A stretch of 64,000 bases of DNA from contig JALFNK010000013.1 in NCBI GenBank assembly GCA_022782405.1, positions 1-64,000 of the forward strand. The letters are read 5' to 3'. This document shows, in pieces, positions 35,165 to 46,511 of the stretch; the first letter of the stretch is position 1; each line of letters begins with the position of its first letter. Made by a program: the position numbers and the translations under genes. Source of the stretch: Alistipes sp. Lineage in GTDB: Bacteria; Bacteroidota; Bacteroidia; Bacteroidales; Rikenellaceae. The notes beneath the pieces are model-generated. The model was given only the letters and a program-made list of their open reading frames with translations, was not told the DNA's origin and ran no database searches.

Positions 35165-35179
35165 GAAGACGGCGGAAAC

Positions 35180-35497
35180 ATGGACCACTTCTCCCTCTCG
35201 CTCTGCGCAGGTGCCGCTGCCGGTGCCTTGAATGTCATTCCGATGGTATTCCAGGGGGCCACGGCCCGTTCGTGCCTCTCTACCTTCTTCATCTTCCTTT
35301 TCACGGGAGTGATCGTCTTCCACAGCGACCTGCCTTACCTTCCGTGGTGGGCCGACGGCATGGCCACGGCGCTGATGCTGACGATTCCCGTACTCTTCAC
35401 ATTCGCGGGCAAGGAGCGCAAGACGCTTCCCGTCGCCGTATTCAACGCCCTGCTGTTCGGTCTGCTGATCAGCTTCGCGGAGCGTTATCTGGCCTGA
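35180..35497 (+). CDS. Small membrane protein of unknown function
   Basis: A 105-residue protein with three or four hydrophobic helices (about 5-23, 34-48, 58-76 and 85-103) and no recognised domain. It lies 15 nt after typA and before a good terminator, so it is probably cotranscribed with typA. Function cannot be inferred. Confidence 0.65.
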   Translation: MDHFSLSLCAGAAAGALNVIPMVFQGATARSCLSTFFIFLFTGVIVFHSDLPYLPWWADGMATALMLTIPVLFTFAGKERKTLPVAVFNALLFGLLISFAERYLA

Positions 35498-35517
35498 AGC
35501 CGCCGAACGGCATTCCG

Positions 35518-35550
35518 AAAAAGCCCTCCGGATGGAGGGCTTTTTCTTTT
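35518..35550 (+). terminator. Terminator of typA operon
   Basis: A 7-bp GC stem (35523-35529 with 35534-35540) with loop GGAT is extended by A/T pairs and followed by TTTTTCTTTTT. Confidence 0.9.
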
Positions 35551-35609
35551 TGCATGCAGTATACACCCCGGATTTCCGTTTATGGTATGACACTATCCGG
35601 CCGAAGACC

Positions 35610-36245
35610 ATGAAACGACTCTTTTTCCGACTGCCGCTCCTGCTGCTGATCCTCGCATCGGAAGCCTGCGAGCGCGACGACGCATCGCACACCGAGATAT
35701 GGACCGTCGCCTCCGAAAAAGGGGTGGCGGGGACAGCCACGGGATTCGGGCACGTTCCGGCCTACATCCTGAAAAAGGGAACTTCGGCGTCCTGGGAGGC
35801 CTCGGCCGAACCCATTGCGGGCTTCATCTTCGAACGGGGATACGAAACGATGCTGCGTGTGCGCATCGACCCGATCGCCAATCCTCCCGCCGACGGGCCC
35901 AACCGCCGGTGCACGCTGGAAAAGCAACTCTCCCGCACACAGGCGGCTTGCGCCGTCGATCCCATGACGTTCAGCCCCGAATACGAATTGCTCGTCGCCT
36001 CAGTGCTGGCCGACGCCGATCCCGAAACCTGCTGGATCCGCGATCTGCGCTACGACGAACCGCAGTGGCAACCCTTTCCGTGGAAGATCGAGGGATTCGT
36101 CTTCAAGCCGGGTTACGAGGCTCGCATCCGGGTCCGTCCCGTCGCCCTGTACGATGAAGCGGCAGGCGACTACACGGTACACTACCGCATGACGGAGTTA
36201 TGTGCCGAGGAGCAGCTGGATTCCGAGGGTGTCCCTACCCTCTGA
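35610..36245 (+). CDS. Lipoprotein with two DUF4377 repeats
   Basis: A 211-residue exported protein. The hydrophobic N-terminus ends at Cys20 (ASEAC), a weak lipobox. The rest contains two DUF4377-like units with matching motifs: EPIAGFIFERGYETMLRV followed by NPPADGP, and WKIEGFVFKPGYEARIRV. DUF4377 proteins are small extracytoplasmic proteins of unknown role, sometimes fused to HslJ-like domains. The start at 35610 gives the signal peptide; earlier codons overlap the typA terminator. The convergent ybaN-like gene ends only 4 bp away. Confidence 0.75.
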   Translation: MKRLFFRLPLLLLILASEACERDDASHTEIWTVASEKGVAGTATGFGHVPAYILKKGTSASWEASAEPIAGFIFERGYETMLRVRIDPIANPPADGPNRRCTLEKQLSRTQAACAVDPMTFSPEYELLVASVLADADPETCWIRDLRYDEPQWQPFPWKIEGFVFKPGYEARIRVRPVALYDEAAGDYTVHYRMTELCAEEQLDSEGVPTL

Positions 36246-36249
36246 ACAA

Positions 36250-36615
36250 TCATTTGCGGAGCGTGGCGAACGAAAGGATATGCCAGGTAACGCCGGCGGC
36301 CACGGCCAGCAGCAGGCATTGCGCCCACCACCAGCGCCCGACGACGGCCACGACGCAATAGAGCATCGAGGTCCACAGAAGCGCCACCGAAAGAATCTTG
36401 GCATGCAGGGGGATGGCCCTCCTCTCCCGGAAATCGCGGATATAGGCGCCCAACCGGCCGTGGGAGAGCAGCCAGGCATGGAGCCGCGGCGAGGAGTGCA
36501 TCCAAAGTGCCGCCGCCAACAGCAGAAAGGGGGTCGTGGGAAGCAGCGGCACGAAAATGCCGACCACACCGAGCCCCAGACACAAAGCCCCGAGAAGAGT
36601 ACAAAGCGATTTCAC
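36250..36615 (-). CDS. DUF454/YbaN family membrane protein
   Basis: A 121-residue protein with three hydrophobic segments and the family features GVVGIFVPLLPTTPFLLLAA near the N-terminus and GAYIRDFRERRAIPLHAK in the middle. Function is unknown. The start is a GTG at 36615, exactly 4 nt after a TATTTTTG promoter element, so the RNA is probably leaderless with a GTG start. It is convergent with the DUF4377 gene and divergent from rpiB. Confidence 0.85.
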   Translation of the reverse strand: MKSLCTLLGALCLGLGVVGIFVPLLPTTPFLLLAAALWMHSSPRLHAWLLSHGRLGAYIRDFRERRAIPLHAKILSVALLWTSMLYCVVAVVGRWWWAQCLLLAVAAGVTWHILSFATLRK

Positions 36616-36619
36616 GGAA

Positions 36620-36627
36620 CAAAAATA
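36620..36627 (-). promoter_or_regulatory. ybaN-like gene -7 element, leaderless
   Basis: TATTTTTG on the minus strand ends 4 nt before the GTG start at 36615. Confidence 0.55.
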
Positions 36628-36696
36628 GGGAATTTATCCCAATGAATGCAAACCGGACGCCATTGTCGGGCTGCACGGCGAAAAGCTCCGGGGAAA

Positions 36697-36728
36697 TTTG
36701 GCAATGGCAATCGGTTGCATTATATTTG
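36697..36728 (+). promoter_or_regulatory. rpiB promoter
   Basis: TTTG at 36697-36700, a 20-nt spacer, and TATATTTG at 36721-36728: a full match to the Bacteroidetes consensus. The start codon is 28 nt further on. Confidence 0.75.
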
Positions 36729-36756
36729 TGGCATCATAAAAAAACGCGAACAGAGC

Positions 36757-37200
36757 ATGAGCAAGATCGGCATCGCCTGCGACCATGCGGGCTACGAAAT
36801 GAAAGAGTTTCTGGTAGGCTACCTCGGAGCCATGGGCTACGAGGTGCTGGATTTCGGCACCCACTCGCCGGAGAGCGTCGATTACCCCGACTATGCGCAT
36901 CCGCTGGCCGAGGCGATCGAGTCGGGCGAGCTGACGCAGGGCGTCGCCCTCTGCGGCTCGGGCGAGGGCATGGCCATGACCCTCAACAAGCACCAGGGCA
37001 TCCGTGCCGGGCTGTGCTGGGAGCCCGAAGTGGCCTCGCTCATCCGACGCCACAACAACGCCAACGTCATCGTCTTCCCGGCGCGCTTCATCACCAATGA
37101 CGAAGCGGTGAAGATGCTCGAGGTGTTCTTTGCCGCCGAATTCGAAGGGGGACGCCACGAGCGGCGCGTCGCCAAAATCCCCGTCGGAGGGGCCGAATAA
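36757..37200 (+). CDS. rpiB: Ribose-5-phosphate isomerase B
   Basis: Interconverts ribose-5-phosphate and ribulose-5-phosphate. The 147-residue protein has the RpiB/LacAB fold with KIGIACDHAGYEMKEFL at the N-terminus, the catalytic Cys in VALCGSGEGMAMTLNK, and the basic C-terminal region with HERRVAKI. Start at 36757 gives the family N-terminus; the longer open frame upstream runs through the promoter. rpe, encoded 26 kb away, acts on the same pool. Confidence 0.94.
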   Translation: MSKIGIACDHAGYEMKEFLVGYLGAMGYEVLDFGTHSPESVDYPDYAHPLAEAIESGELTQGVALCGSGEGMAMTLNKHQGIRAGLCWEPEVASLIRRHNNANVIVFPARFITNDEAVKMLEVFFAAEFEGGRHERRVAKIPVGGAE

Positions 37201-37214
37201 CCGGAAAATCGCGT

Positions 37215-37250
37215 AAAAAAACGGCTGTCTTTCCAGGCAGCCGTTTTTTT
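37215..37250. terminator. Bidirectional terminator between rpiB and ispE
   Basis: A stem ACGGCTGTCT/AGGCAGCCGT with a 4-nt loop is flanked by A-run and T-run, so it works for both convergent genes. Confidence 0.9.
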
Positions 37251-37257
37251 CGGGTCA

Positions 37258-38076
37258 TCATCGGATCCTTTCCCGGTGGAAAAATTCCCCCTCCCGCAGC
37301 GGGATTTGCGGCTCCTCCGCCTCGAAGAGGCCGAAGACCGCCGAGCCGCTCCCGGACATGGAGGCATAGAGGGCTCCGGCCTGCAGCAACCGCTCTTTGA
37401 GAGAGCCGATGGCGGGATGCGCGGCAAATACGGAGGTTTCGAAATCATTGGTTACCGTCCCCTGCCACTCCGACACGGGACGCCGCAGACGTTCCGAAAG
37501 CGGACGATCCGGGATGCGGGGATACACTCCGGCATAGGCTTCGCGGGTCGATACCCCCTCCGCAGGCTTCACCACGACAAGCGTCAGTCCCTGCAGGTGC
37601 AGGTCGAAAGGAGCCATCACCTCCCCGCGGCCCGAGCACAACTGGGGCGTGTTGCGTACGAAGAAAGCCGTGTCGCTGCCCAGTTCGGCGGCACAGGCGA
37701 TCAGCTCCTCCTCCGGGAGCCGCAGGTCAAAGAGTGTGTCGATCGCCCGCAGCACGGCCGTGCCGTCGGACGATCCGCCGCCCAGTCCGGCCCCGAAAGG
37801 GATGCGCTTCACCAGTCGGATCGCGATCCCCTCCACACCGTAACGGCGCTGCATGAGCCGGAAAGCCTTCATGCAGATATTCTCCTCGGGGGTACAGTCC
37901 ACCGCGATGCCCTCCGCGCGGAACGTCGCGCCGGGCACCGCCGTCCGGAGGACCTCCACCTCGTCGCAGAGCTCCGCGACGGGAAACATCACCGTCTCGA
38001 GATCGTGGTAGCCGTCCGCACGCCGGCGCAGAATATCCAGGCCCAGATTTATTTTACAGTTCGCTTGCAGAATCAT
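37258..38076 (-). CDS. ispE: 4-diphosphocytidyl-2-C-methyl-D-erythritol kinase
   Basis: GHMP kinase of the non-mevalonate isoprenoid pathway. The 272-residue protein begins with ILQANCKINLGLDILRRRADGYH (substrate-binding Lys and His), contains the ATP loop PFGAGLGGGSSDG, and ends with the motif SMSGSGSAVFGLF. The frame stays open far upstream, but that part only mirrors the opposite-strand GSCFA gene; the ATG at 38076, 4 nt after a promoter element, is the true start. ispD is also in the window. Confidence 0.95.
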   Translation of the reverse strand: MILQANCKINLGLDILRRRADGYHDLETVMFPVAELCDEVEVLRTAVPGATFRAEGIAVDCTPEENICMKAFRLMQRRYGVEGIAIRLVKRIPFGAGLGGGSSDGTAVLRAIDTLFDLRLPEEELIACAAELGSDTAFFVRNTPQLCSGRGEVMAPFDLHLQGLTLVVVKPAEGVSTREAYAGVYPRIPDRPLSERLRRPVSEWQGTVTNDFETSVFAAHPAIGSLKERLLQAGALYASMSGSGSAVFGLFEAEEPQIPLREGEFFHRERIR

Positions 38077-38080
38077 ACAA

Positions 38081-38088
38081 CAAAGATA
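38081..38088 (-). promoter_or_regulatory. ispE -7 element, leaderless
   Basis: TATCTTTG on the minus strand ends 4 nt before the ispE ATG. Confidence 0.6.
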
Positions 38089-38097
38089 GGAAATTTC

Positions 38098-38105
38098 TAT
38101 TTTTG
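38098..38105 (+). promoter_or_regulatory. GSCFA operon -7 element, leaderless
   Basis: TATTTTTG ends 4 nt before the ATG at 38110. It is separated by only 9 bp from the opposing ispE element. Confidence 0.6.
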
Positions 38106-38109
38106 CCGT

Positions 38110-39069
38110 ATGAAATTCCGCACCGAAATCGAGATCGCACCGCTGGACGTACGTTTCGGCTATGAGAACCGCACGCTCGCCCTCGGCTCCTGCTTTGCCA
38201 CACATATCGCCGACCGCCTCGCACGCGCCCGGTTCCACGTTACGGCCAATCCCACGGGTATTCTCTTCAATCCGCTGTCGATCGCCGCGGCCGTCCGGTC
38301 TTTCGGCACGGAGGTCCGGCGCGAAGAGCTGCAGCACGATGCGGAGCGATGGTTCCATTTCGGTTTTCACGGCGACTTTGCAGCTCCGACGGCCGGGGAG
38401 GCACTCCGCCGCATGAACGACGCCCGCAAGGCGGGCGCCGAGGCGCTCCGCACGGCCGACCGGGTGATCCTGACACTCGGCACCGCCTGGGTTTACGAAC
38501 GCGAAGGAGAGGTGGTCGCCAACTGCCACCGCCGTCCCGCCGCGGAGTTCACCCGCCGGCGGCTCACGGTCGCGGAAATCGTCGAAACGCTTGCGGAACT
38601 CATCGAAGGGCCGCTTGCCGACAAGGAGCTGCTCCTTACGGTAAGCCCCGTACGCCATCTGGGCGACGGTCTTGCGGGAAACACCGTCAGCAAGGCGACG
38701 CTGCGGCTGGCTGCCGAAGAACTTGCCGGACATTCGCGCCGCATCGCCTACTTTCCCTCCTACGAAATCCTCATGGACGACCTGCGCGACTACCGGTTCT
38801 ACGCCGACGACCTGGTGCATCCCGCCCCGCAGGCCGTGGAGTATATCTGGGAACGGTTCGTCGCCGCAGCACTTACCGAAGCAGCCGGGAAGCTCCAGCC
38901 GGCCGTCGCGGAGATCGTCGCTGCGGCTGCCCACCGGCCCCGCAATCCGCAAAGCCGCGCCCACCTGGATTTCTGCCGCCGCCAGCTCGAACGGATCGCA
39001 GCCCTGCAAGGGCCCGATTTTCGGGCCGAGGCGGAATATTTCCGCCGATGTATCGAAATAAATTCGTAA
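38110..39069 (+). CDS. GSCFA domain protein
   Basis: A 319-residue protein of the GSCFA family, named after the motif seen here at residues 26-30 (LALGSCFATHIADRL). The fold is related to GDSL/SGNH esterases, with Ser27 in the nucleophile position; the conserved VILTLGTAWVYE and LTVSPVRHL strands are present. No signal peptide is visible. Substrate is unknown. It is first of a five-gene plus-strand operon and shares a 33-bp intergenic region with ispE. Confidence 0.88.
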   Translation: MKFRTEIEIAPLDVRFGYENRTLALGSCFATHIADRLARARFHVTANPTGILFNPLSIAAAVRSFGTEVRREELQHDAERWFHFGFHGDFAAPTAGEALRRMNDARKAGAEALRTADRVILTLGTAWVYEREGEVVANCHRRPAAEFTRRRLTVAEIVETLAELIEGPLADKELLLTVSPVRHLGDGLAGNTVSKATLRLAAEELAGHSRRIAYFPSYEILMDDLRDYRFYADDLVHPAPQAVEYIWERFVAAALTEAAGKLQPAVAEIVAAAAHRPRNPQSRAHLDFCRRQLERIAALQGPDFRAEAEYFRRCIEINS

Positions 39070-39095
39070 ATTTGCGGCCGATTTCCATTCATGCC

Positions 39096-40670
39096 ATGAA
39101 CAAGAAACTGTTGTTGCTCGCCATAGCCCTCCTGGCCGTTTCCGGAGGTTTCGGAGCCGAGGCTCCCCGTCTGATCGTCCAGATCGTCGTCGGTTCCATG
39201 CGCGCCGAAGATCTCGGCCGCTACGCCGCCAACTTCGGCGAAGGAGGATTCCGCCGTCTGATGCAGGGCGGAACGGTCTATACGGACTGCCGCTACGACT
39301 TCCAGCAGACCACGACACCCGTATCGCTGGCCACACTCGCTACCGGCGCCCTGCCTTCGACACACGGCGTGATCGGCGAAAGCTGGGTGGACTACACCTC
39401 GAACGGCATCGTCCCGCTCACCGACGGACGCAAGGGACCCGGAGCCTACCATCTCGTCGCTCCGACACTTTCGGAAACCCTCCGTCGGCAGGCCCCCGGG
39501 AGCCATACGGTTACGGTGGCCGCCGAAGCCGTCTCGGCCGTCATGCTGGCCGGCCGCGGAGGCGAAGTCTTCTGGCTCGACCCCGCACGGTGCGACTGGA
39601 TCACCTCGCCCTACTATGCCCCCGGAGTTCCCGAATGGATCGACCGCAGCAACGATGAACGCTACAACCTCTCCTATATCGCCACGGAATGGCGTCCGCT
39701 GCTCGACCGCGAGCGTTATGTCAATACACGCAACCTGCAAATCGCCTTTCCCGAAAAAAAGGGAAAACGCGGCGAGACGCCTCGTCCCGAAGGGGGAGGT
39801 CCCGAACTCGAGGGCGACTACGAACAGATGATCTACTCTCCGGCAGGCAATACCGCTGTGCTGGGGCTCGCCAAGCAGCTCATCGCCCAGTACAGGCTCG
39901 GAGCGGACGAAACCCCCGACCTGCTGAATATCTGCCTCGATGCCTCGCGCCATATCAACGAAGCCTACGGGCCCGAATCTGTGGAGGTCGAGGACATGTA
40001 CTACCGGCTGGACCGCGATCTGGAAGATTTTCTCACTTTCCTCTTCGCCCAGGTCAAAAACGGGAACGTTACGGTCGTCCTCACCTCGGATCACGGCACA
40101 AGCCCCTCCTATGATCTGGCATCCGAAGAGCCCGACCGCTTCAATACGCGGCAGTTCGAAGTGATCGTAAACGGCTTCCTCAACGTCCGTTACGGTACGG
40201 GCAACTGGGTCGTGGCCTATGGAGACCGGTGCATCTGGCTCAACCACAACCTCATCTACGAGCGGGGGCTGAATCTGGCCGAGGTTCAGAACGAGGTAGC
40301 GATCTTCGCCATGCAGTTCCGGGGCGTCTCGCACGCCCTCTCGGCAACATCCATGCGCTCGAGCTACTTCGGAAGCGGATATGCCCGCCGCATGCAGAAC
40401 AGCTTCTATCCCCGCCGTTCGGGCGACGTGGTGATCAACCTCATGCCCGGATGGATCGAAGAACGCGAAGCGTGCCGTTCGATGTCGGGATCGATGTACG
40501 GCTACGACACCGAAGTGCCGCTGATCTTCTACGGCACGGGAGCCGGACAGCAGCATGTGAACCGCCGCGTGGAGATGACCTCCGTGGCGCCGACACTCGC
40601 CCGGCTTGCGGAGATCACCGAACCGGCAGCCGCCGAGGGGGACCTGCTGCCCGAAATCGTGGATTTATAA
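39096..40670 (+). CDS. PafA-like alkaline phosphatase superfamily protein, active site altered
   Basis: A 524-residue exported protein (signal peptide about 1-21). The fold matches PafA-type phosphatases: IVVGSMRAEDLGRY, the nucleophile region QQTTTPVSLATLATG (T74), DASRHINEAYGP and VVLTSDHGTS. Compared with PafA as I remember it, the first metal-ligand Asp is Gly33, the late His ligand in YDTHVPLIFYG is Glu, the Asn of GNDW is Glu, and the SIKDR Lys/Arg pair is absent. It is therefore probably inactive as a phosphatase, or does different chemistry. It lies between GSCFA and sufE genes. Confidence 0.8.
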   Translation: MNKKLLLLAIALLAVSGGFGAEAPRLIVQIVVGSMRAEDLGRYAANFGEGGFRRLMQGGTVYTDCRYDFQQTTTPVSLATLATGALPSTHGVIGESWVDYTSNGIVPLTDGRKGPGAYHLVAPTLSETLRRQAPGSHTVTVAAEAVSAVMLAGRGGEVFWLDPARCDWITSPYYAPGVPEWIDRSNDERYNLSYIATEWRPLLDRERYVNTRNLQIAFPEKKGKRGETPRPEGGGPELEGDYEQMIYSPAGNTAVLGLAKQLIAQYRLGADETPDLLNICLDASRHINEAYGPESVEVEDMYYRLDRDLEDFLTFLFAQVKNGNVTVVLTSDHGTSPSYDLASEEPDRFNTRQFEVIVNGFLNVRYGTGNWVVAYGDRCIWLNHNLIYERGLNLAEVQNEVAIFAMQFRGVSHALSATSMRSSYFGSGYARRMQNSFYPRRSGDVVINLMPGWIEEREACRSMSGSMYGYDTEVPLIFYGTGAGQQHVNRRVEMTSVAPTLARLAEITEPAAAEGDLLPEIVDL

Positions 40671-40680
40671 ACCAAAGACC

Positions 40681-41097
40681 ATGGATAAGATTCAGGATGA
40701 GATCATCGAGGAGTTCTCGGTATTCGACGACTGGCTCGACAAATACGACTATCTGATCGGCTTGAGCGACTCGCTGCCGGCGATCGCACCGGAGCACCGC
40801 ACCGAAAAATACCTCATCGAAGGGTGCCAGTCCCGCGTATGGGTCGATGCCCGGCTGGACGGGGGTAAAATCTTCTACTCCGCAGACAGCGACGCCATCA
40901 TCACGCGGGGCATCATCGCCCTGCTCATCCGCGTGCTGAACGGACGCTCGCCGCAGGAGGTGCTCGACACCGACCTCTATTTCATCGACGCCATCGGCTT
41001 GAGCGCCAACCTGTCGCCCACACGGGCCAACGGACTGGCGGCAATGGTCAAGCAGATGCGCCTGTACGCCCTGGCCTACGCAAGCAAAAAAGAGTAA
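40681..41097 (+). CDS. sufE: SufE family Fe-S cluster assembly protein
   Basis: Accepts sulfur from the SufS cysteine desulfurase and passes it to the SufBCD scaffold. The 138-residue protein has the family length and the acceptor Cys49 in YLIEGCQSRVWV, plus the helical C-terminal part LSPTRANGLAAMVKQM. The ATG at 40681 follows the preceding stop by 10 nt. Its downstream neighbour, a DUF59 protein, belongs to the same pathway; sufBCDS genes are not in the window. Confidence 0.94.
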   Translation: MDKIQDEIIEEFSVFDDWLDKYDYLIGLSDSLPAIAPEHRTEKYLIEGCQSRVWVDARLDGGKIFYSADSDAIITRGIIALLIRVLNGRSPQEVLDTDLYFIDAIGLSANLSPTRANGLAAMVKQMRLYALAYASKKE

Positions 41098-41101
41098 ACG
41101 C

Positions 41102-41422
41102 ATGACACCCGAAGAGATACTTCAAGTCGAAAAGGAGATCGTATTGACCTTGAAAAACATCTACGATCCCGAAATCCCGGTAAACATCTACGACCTGGGA
41201 CTCATCTACGAGATCGACTATACGCCCGACGGCGTGGCGACGATCCGCATGACGCTCACAGCCCCCAACTGCCCGATGGCCGACATGCTCGTCGAGGATG
41301 TCAATCAGCAGATCGCCAAGGTCAAGGGCGTGAAGAAGGTGAACGTCATCCTCACGTTCGATCCCGTATGGGACAAGAGCATGATGTCCGAAGAGGCGCT
41401 CATCGAACTCAACATGCTGTAA
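41102..41422 (+). CDS. MIP18/DUF59 Fe-S assembly factor (SufT/PaaD-like)
   Basis: A 106-residue DUF59 protein that assists maturation of iron-sulfur proteins. It shows the family core YDPEIPVNIYDLGLIYEI and the conserved cysteine C57 in TAPNCPMADML. It follows sufE by 4 nt, consistent with a shared role in Fe-S assembly. Confidence 0.92.
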   Translation: MTPEEILQVEKEIVLTLKNIYDPEIPVNIYDLGLIYEIDYTPDGVATIRMTLTAPNCPMADMLVEDVNQQIAKVKGVKKVNVILTFDPVWDKSMMSEEALIELNML

Positions 41423-41423
41423 C

Positions 41424-42389
41424 ATGGAGACAACGGCGGCCGAACGGATCCTCGCCCGGCTCGAGGCCGGCGCCGACGCATACGCCTGCGGCGGATACCT
41501 CGCCGGGCGGAATGACCTGCAGCGCACCGAACTCTTCACGGCGCTGCTCTTCGACCGCCTGGCCCGCAAGATGCGTCTCGTCGAGGCGCTTCGCAAGGAG
41601 GCCGACGACAACTGGAACCAGACCTTCTACCTGCTCTATTTCCGTACGCTCGGAGACCGCCAGAACCAGGAGGCCTATCTTTCGCTCGCCCGCCGCGTGC
41701 CCTATCGGACGGTCCTGCGCGAACGCCTCGCACCCCATGCCGTCGAAGCGATGCTGTTCGGCGCCTCGGGACTGCTGGAACTCTACAAACACGACGAATA
41801 CACGCTCGACCTGCGACGCGAATTCGAGCACCTCTCGGCCAAATACGGCATCGAACCGATGGATGCCTCGGCCTGGGAGCTGGGCAACATCCGTCCGGCG
41901 AACCATCCGGTCCTGCGGCTGGCGCAGGCCGCGCAGTTCTTCACGCAGGACGAATTCGTCATGGCCCGCACGATGGCCTGCCGCACCGAAGGCGACATCC
42001 GCACGCTTTTCTGCATCGAAGCCGCCCCCTATTGGCGCACGCATCATGTGCCGGGTGCCGCAAGCGACGAGAGCCCCAAACGGCTCGGCGCCTTCAAGGC
42101 CCACATCATCGGCATCAATCTGGTCGCCGTCCTGCAGTTCGCCTACGGCAGCAGCACGGGCGACGAGCGGCTGCGCGACAGCGCCCTGTCGCTGCTTGAA
42201 CGCCTCCCGGCCGAGGACAACCGCTTCATGCGGGCCTGGCGGCAGACGGGTGTCCCGATCCGCAACGCCTTCGAATCGCAGGCACTGCTGCAGCTCGCCA
42301 CCGAATATTGCGCCGCAAAACGCTGCGCAGAGTGTCCTGTCGGCCGCCGGATCCTCCGCAGCTGCAATAATCCGGAAACCCGGAATTAA
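41424..42389 (+). CDS. DUF2851 family protein, N-terminally short
   Basis: A 321-residue protein matching the later two thirds of DUF2851 proteins: [41 protein letters not shown], and the C-terminal cysteine cluster [13 protein letters not shown]. Full-length members are around 420 residues and begin with an additional domain of about 100-130 residues, which is not encoded here; the ATG lies 1 nt after the preceding stop, so there is no room for it. Function is unknown. It is last in the GSCFA operon. Confidence 0.8.
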   Translation: METTAAERILARLEAGADAYACGGYLAGRNDLQRTELFTALLFDRLARKMRLVEALRKEADDNWNQTFYLLYFRTLGDRQNQEAYLSLARRVPYRTVLRERLAPHAVEAMLFGASGLLELYKHDEYTLDLRREFEHLSAKYGIEPMDASAWELGNIRPANHPVLRLAQAAQFFTQDEFVMARTMACRTEGDIRTLFCIEAAPYWRTHHVPGAASDESPKRLGAFKAHIIGINLVAVLQFAYGSSTGDERLRDSALSLLERLPAEDNRFMRAWRQTGVPIRNAFESQALLQLATEYCAAKRCAECPVGRRILRSCNNPETRN

Positions 42390-42472
42390 GCGTCCACCCT
42401 CCCGTTTTTCCATCCTGTTTTCCGGCCCATGGCCCCGGGATGCGCCAAAGAGCGCAATCGACTGCCCGATAT

Positions 42473-42503
42473 TTTGCGTTTCTAAAGAAAATCGTTACTT
42501 TTG
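42473..42503 (+). promoter_or_regulatory. secA promoter
   Basis: TTTG at 42473-42476, a 19-nt spacer, and TACTTTTG at 42496-42503: a full match to the Bacteroidetes consensus. The leader is about 37 nt. Confidence 0.75.
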
Positions 42504-42544
42504 TAGGATTTACAACCCGTTATCGGAAACAACAATACGAAACA

Positions 42545-45892
<3,348 letters not shown>

Positions 45893-46007
45893 ACCCGCCT
45901 TGCCTCGGACAGGCCGGAACAGTCAGACAATCGGGACTGTCAAGGCCATCAAGGAGTCGGGACAATCGGGTTTCCGGAACCCCGGGAACCACTCAAAAGC
46001 GACAACG

Positions 46008-46448
46008 ATGGGTTATCAGGAGGAAAAACAGCATCAGCTGGACCTGCGCTACCTGCGCATGGCGGCCATCTGGGCCGAGAATTCATATTGCGTGCGCCGC
46101 AAGGTCGGGGCGCTGATCGTCAAGGACCGGATGATCATCTCGGACGGATACAACGGCACGCCGGCCGGCTTCGAGAACATCTGCGAGGACGAGAGCGGCA
46201 AGACCAAGGCCTATGTGCTGCACGCCGAGGCCAACGCCATCACGAAGGTCGCCAAGTCGGCCAACAACTGCGACGGCTCGACGCTCTACATCACCGCCGC
46301 CCCCTGCATCGAATGCTCGAAGCTCATCATCCAGGCAGGCATCAAGCGGGTGGTCTATTCGGACGACTACCGTTCGGAGGAGGGGCTGGAGCTGCTGCGC
46401 CGCGTCGGCATCGAGTGTGTGCAGTACCGGCTCGCGGAGGAGGCCTGA
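46008..46448 (+). CDS. Deoxycytidylate deaminase
   Basis: Deaminates dCMP to dUMP, supplying thymidylate synthesis. The 146-residue protein has the zinc deaminase motif with H72-A-E74 in VLHAEANAI and C100/C103 in AAPCIECSK, and the allosteric-type loop DGYNGTPAGFENICED. The start at 46008 gives the family N-terminus. It lies 115 nt after secA and ends at a strong terminator. Confidence 0.93.
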   Translation: MGYQEEKQHQLDLRYLRMAAIWAENSYCVRRKVGALIVKDRMIISDGYNGTPAGFENICEDESGKTKAYVLHAEANAITKVAKSANNCDGSTLYITAAPCIECSKLIIQAGIKRVVYSDDYRSEEGLELLRRVGIECVQYRLAEEA

Positions 46449-46464
46449 CGGTAACCGGAGGACA

Positions 46465-46504
46465 AAAGAAGAGCGGCGCGTTAAGTAACGCGCCGCTCTT
46501 CTTT
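46465..46504. terminator. Bidirectional terminator, dCMP deaminase / thioesterase
   Basis: A perfect 19-bp inverted repeat (46465-46483 with 46486-46504), GC-rich in the centre with flanking AAAGAAG/CTTCTTT, between convergent genes. Confidence 0.85.
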
Positions 46505-46511
46505 ACGGATT

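Noticed and set aside
33293..35740. Very long open frame on the minus strand opposite typA
   Set aside because: It is the mirror of typA codons in a G+C-rich gene: composition is His/Arg/Asp/Leu-rich with no domain, and typA is fully conserved.
38077..39336. N-terminal extension of the ispE frame
   Set aside because: The extra 420 codons mirror the GSCFA gene, have no conserved domain, and lie upstream of the ispE promoter element.
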